DNA from: CAJAQL01 sp964442965
Lineage (GTDB): Bacteria; Patescibacteriota; Minisyncoccia; UBA6257; 2-01-FULL-56-20
NCBI GenBank assembly: GCA_964442965.1
Contig: CAYUBE010000007.1
Span: 1-35,752, forward strand
Length of the DNA stretch: 35,752 nucleotides
Direction: 5' to 3'
Below are positions 34,670 through 35,752 of the stretch, piece by piece. The notes beneath the pieces were generated by a model that was given only the letters and a program-made list of their open reading frames with translations, ran no database searches and was not told where the DNA came from. Made by a program: the position numbers and the translations under genes. The stretch's first letter is position 1; each line of letters begins with the position of its first letter.

Positions 34670-35656
34670 TTATTTTTGCTCCTTGCTTATAATCAGTTTC
34701 TTGAATTCTTCCACCATCGGAACCTGTTCGGGATCGACGCCATAGAGCATAGCAGTATGATACGCCGTCCAGTCGGCGAGGATCAGTGCGTTAAAAATTT
34801 TTTGGATTTCGTTTTTGCCCTGCAGAAGAACAATCTCCACTTTGAAACCGCGATCATGATACAGCTTTTCGAGAACGCTCATGCGCTTTAGAATGCGGCG
34901 GTCATCCATGCCGTCCTTCAAAAAAATAAATCGGAACCCACGGGAAAGCGAGACGGCTTTTTCCTTGGCATCAAATCCCGTCATCTCGTTATGATTCAGT
35001 TCCGGCACCACATTCGCAAAAGCAGGAATCTTTCCGGTTTCATTGAACTTTATCTTCCAGTTATGGGCAACCGCGGCATTTTTCGCGGACGCATAAATAA
35101 CGGGCACCGATCCGTAGAGCCGCTTTGCGAGGTCCTGTCCACGGCGATCTTCGCGCGCCGGATGAAGCTGTTTCGCGAGTTCGCGCGCCTCAAGCATCCA
35201 CGTTTTTTCGCCGATCACGGCAAGCATCGCCATTAAGCTGAATCCAAGCGCCATACGCGGCTGGATATTTTCATGCGGCATTTTGATGTACGGCACGTTC
35301 GCCTTCTGAGCTAAGCGAATAAGTTTGCCGTCCGCCGCGACGACCGCCACGGGATAGCGCTTCGCAGTTGCAACGGCAAATGCGTCGAGCGTCTCCTCGG
35401 TGTTACCGGAATACGAGCTCAAAATGATCAAGCTTTCTTTAAGCGTTTTTTCATTTAATCTGGGGAGTCCGTAGTTTGACCAAACGATCAAATCCAGCTC
35501 CGGATGCCACGCTTTCAGGATATCGGCAGCCAAATGCGACCCGCCCATGCCGACAACGATGAATTTACTGAACTTTTTCCTCAGTTTTCCGGCATTCTCC
35601 AAAACCGGAGTCCACGCAAACTGCGATGCATAGTTTTTAATGTCTTGTGGAAGCAT
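34670..35656 (-). CDS. bifunctional phosphoglucose/phosphomannose isomerase (SIS-domain)
   Basis: Interconverts glucose-6-P or mannose-6-P with fructose-6-P. The first SIS domain has FIVVGMGGSHLAADILKAW and ILSSYSGNTEETLDAF (the sugar-phosphate-binding SxSGxTxE type loop). The second half has the C-terminal bacterial/archaeal PGI/PMI pattern, NVVPELNHNEMTGFD (catalytic Glu and His region), and DDRRILKRMSVLEKLYHDRGFKVEIV. I prefer ATG 35654-35656 (MLPQDIKNYASQF) because relatives begin at this helix and TATAAT (35663-35668) ends 6 nt before it. Frames starting at 35716 or 35725 would extend through that -10 into a hairpin. Supplies fructose-6-P to the pathway that includes the aldolase and transketolase at the other end of the window. 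Confidence 0.85.
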   Translation of the reverse strand: MLPQDIKNYASQFAWTPVLENAGKLRKKFSKFIVVGMGGSHLAADILKAWHPELDLIVWSNYGLPRLNEKTLKESLIILSSYSGNTEETLDAFAVATAKRYPVAVVAADGKLIRLAQKANVPYIKMPHENIQPRMALGFSLMAMLAVIGEKTWMLEARELAKQLHPAREDRRGQDLAKRLYGSVPVIYASAKNAAVAHNWKIKFNETGKIPAFANVVPELNHNEMTGFDAKEKAVSLSRGFRFIFLKDGMDDRRILKRMSVLEKLYHDRGFKVEIVLLQGKNEIQKIFNALILADWTAYHTAMLYGVDPEQVPMVEEFKKLIISKEQK

Positions 35657-35662
35657 ACTTTC

Positions 35663-35668
35663 ATTATA
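35663..35668 (-). promoter_or_regulatory. TATAAT -10 before the PGI/PMI gene
   Basis: A perfect -10 ends 6 nt before the chosen ATG. A possible -35 (TTGAAC) is 20 nt upstream, longer than ideal. Confidence 0.45.
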
Positions 35669-35717
35669 CTCCTGTTTTGGGAAAACTGGTTCAAACTTGC
35701 GGAAGATGAGATACATC

Positions 35718-35737
35718 GGTGACACTCTGGTGTTACC
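35718..35737. terminator. hairpin at the window end
   Basis: GGTGACAC (35718-35725) and GTGTTACC (35730-35737) pair over 8 bp with one wobble, loop TCTG. Possibly the 3-prime end of an upstream gene outside the window. Confidence 0.4.
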
Positions 35738-35752
35738 CGATGACCTACAAAT

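Noticed and set aside
35657..35725. N-terminal extension of the PGI/PMI protein to 35716 or 35725
   Set aside because: The extension contains a perfect TATAAT exactly 6 nt before ATG 35656 and a hairpin, and the shorter start matches the usual first helix of relatives.

Overview
The window looks like a piece of a Patescibacteria (Candidate Phyla Radiation, Parcubacteria-like) chromosome. This is inferred from gene content and style, not from a 16S gene. The signs are small or trimmed versions of housekeeping proteins (an AlaS of 648 residues that stops after the editing domain, a beta plus beta-prime polymerase of only 2255 residues), several protein families I associate mainly with this radiation (DUF5666-like exported domains, a baseplate-J-like anchored protein beside a divergent FtsA/PilM-fold protein, a PGI/PMI SIS protein), few Shine-Dalgarno sites, and spacers built from short repeated words. 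All recognised genes but one (the 3D-domain gene at 10835-11299) lie on the minus strand, so operons read from high to low coordinates.

Layout. 1-3548: central carbon genes (class II aldolase, a 56-residue zinc ribbon, a PfkB sugar kinase, the C-terminal half of a split transketolase). 3570-6554: a membrane-anchored surface protein and an actin-fold ATPase-like protein. 6697-10554: alaS, a Nudix protein and the primary sigma factor. 10555-12974: the lone plus-strand secreted 3D-domain protein, an unrecognised 300-residue protein, tRNA-His with a remarkable upstream leader, and a relic of an IS200/IS605-type element. 12975-21400: information processing (L11, SSB, S6 and a single-ORF fusion of RpoB and RpoC). 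21401-23519: mltG and a debris zone with truncated gene pieces. 23520-26724: two GH130-type glycoside phosphorylase proteins, one holding two fused copies of the domain. 26848-33011: an operon in the order ECF sigma factor, membrane anti-sigma candidate, DUF5666-like protein, MacA/HlyD-like adaptor, ABC ATPase, MacB-like permease, second DUF5666-like protein. 33054-35656: PEBP protein, DUF4258-like protein, single-HKD phospholipase D-like protein and PGI/PMI.

What stands out. (1) Upstream of tRNA-His is a consensus promoter, a 14-codon ORF with two adjacent His codons, and RNA segments that can form either an anti-terminator or a U-tailed terminator. This is the architecture of a histidine attenuator, but placed ahead of a tRNA gene and an unknown protein. 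(2) At least eight genes have a good -10 hexamer exactly 6-7 nt before the ATG, so leaderless transcription looks common here. (3) rpoB and rpoC are one reading frame. (4) Many gene spacers are hairpins whose arms are made of repeated 5-8 base words, in several word families. (5) Palindromic elements sit in frame inside coding sequences (aldolase and the DUF4258-like gene). No CRISPR array, intact transposase, rRNA gene or phage module was seen.
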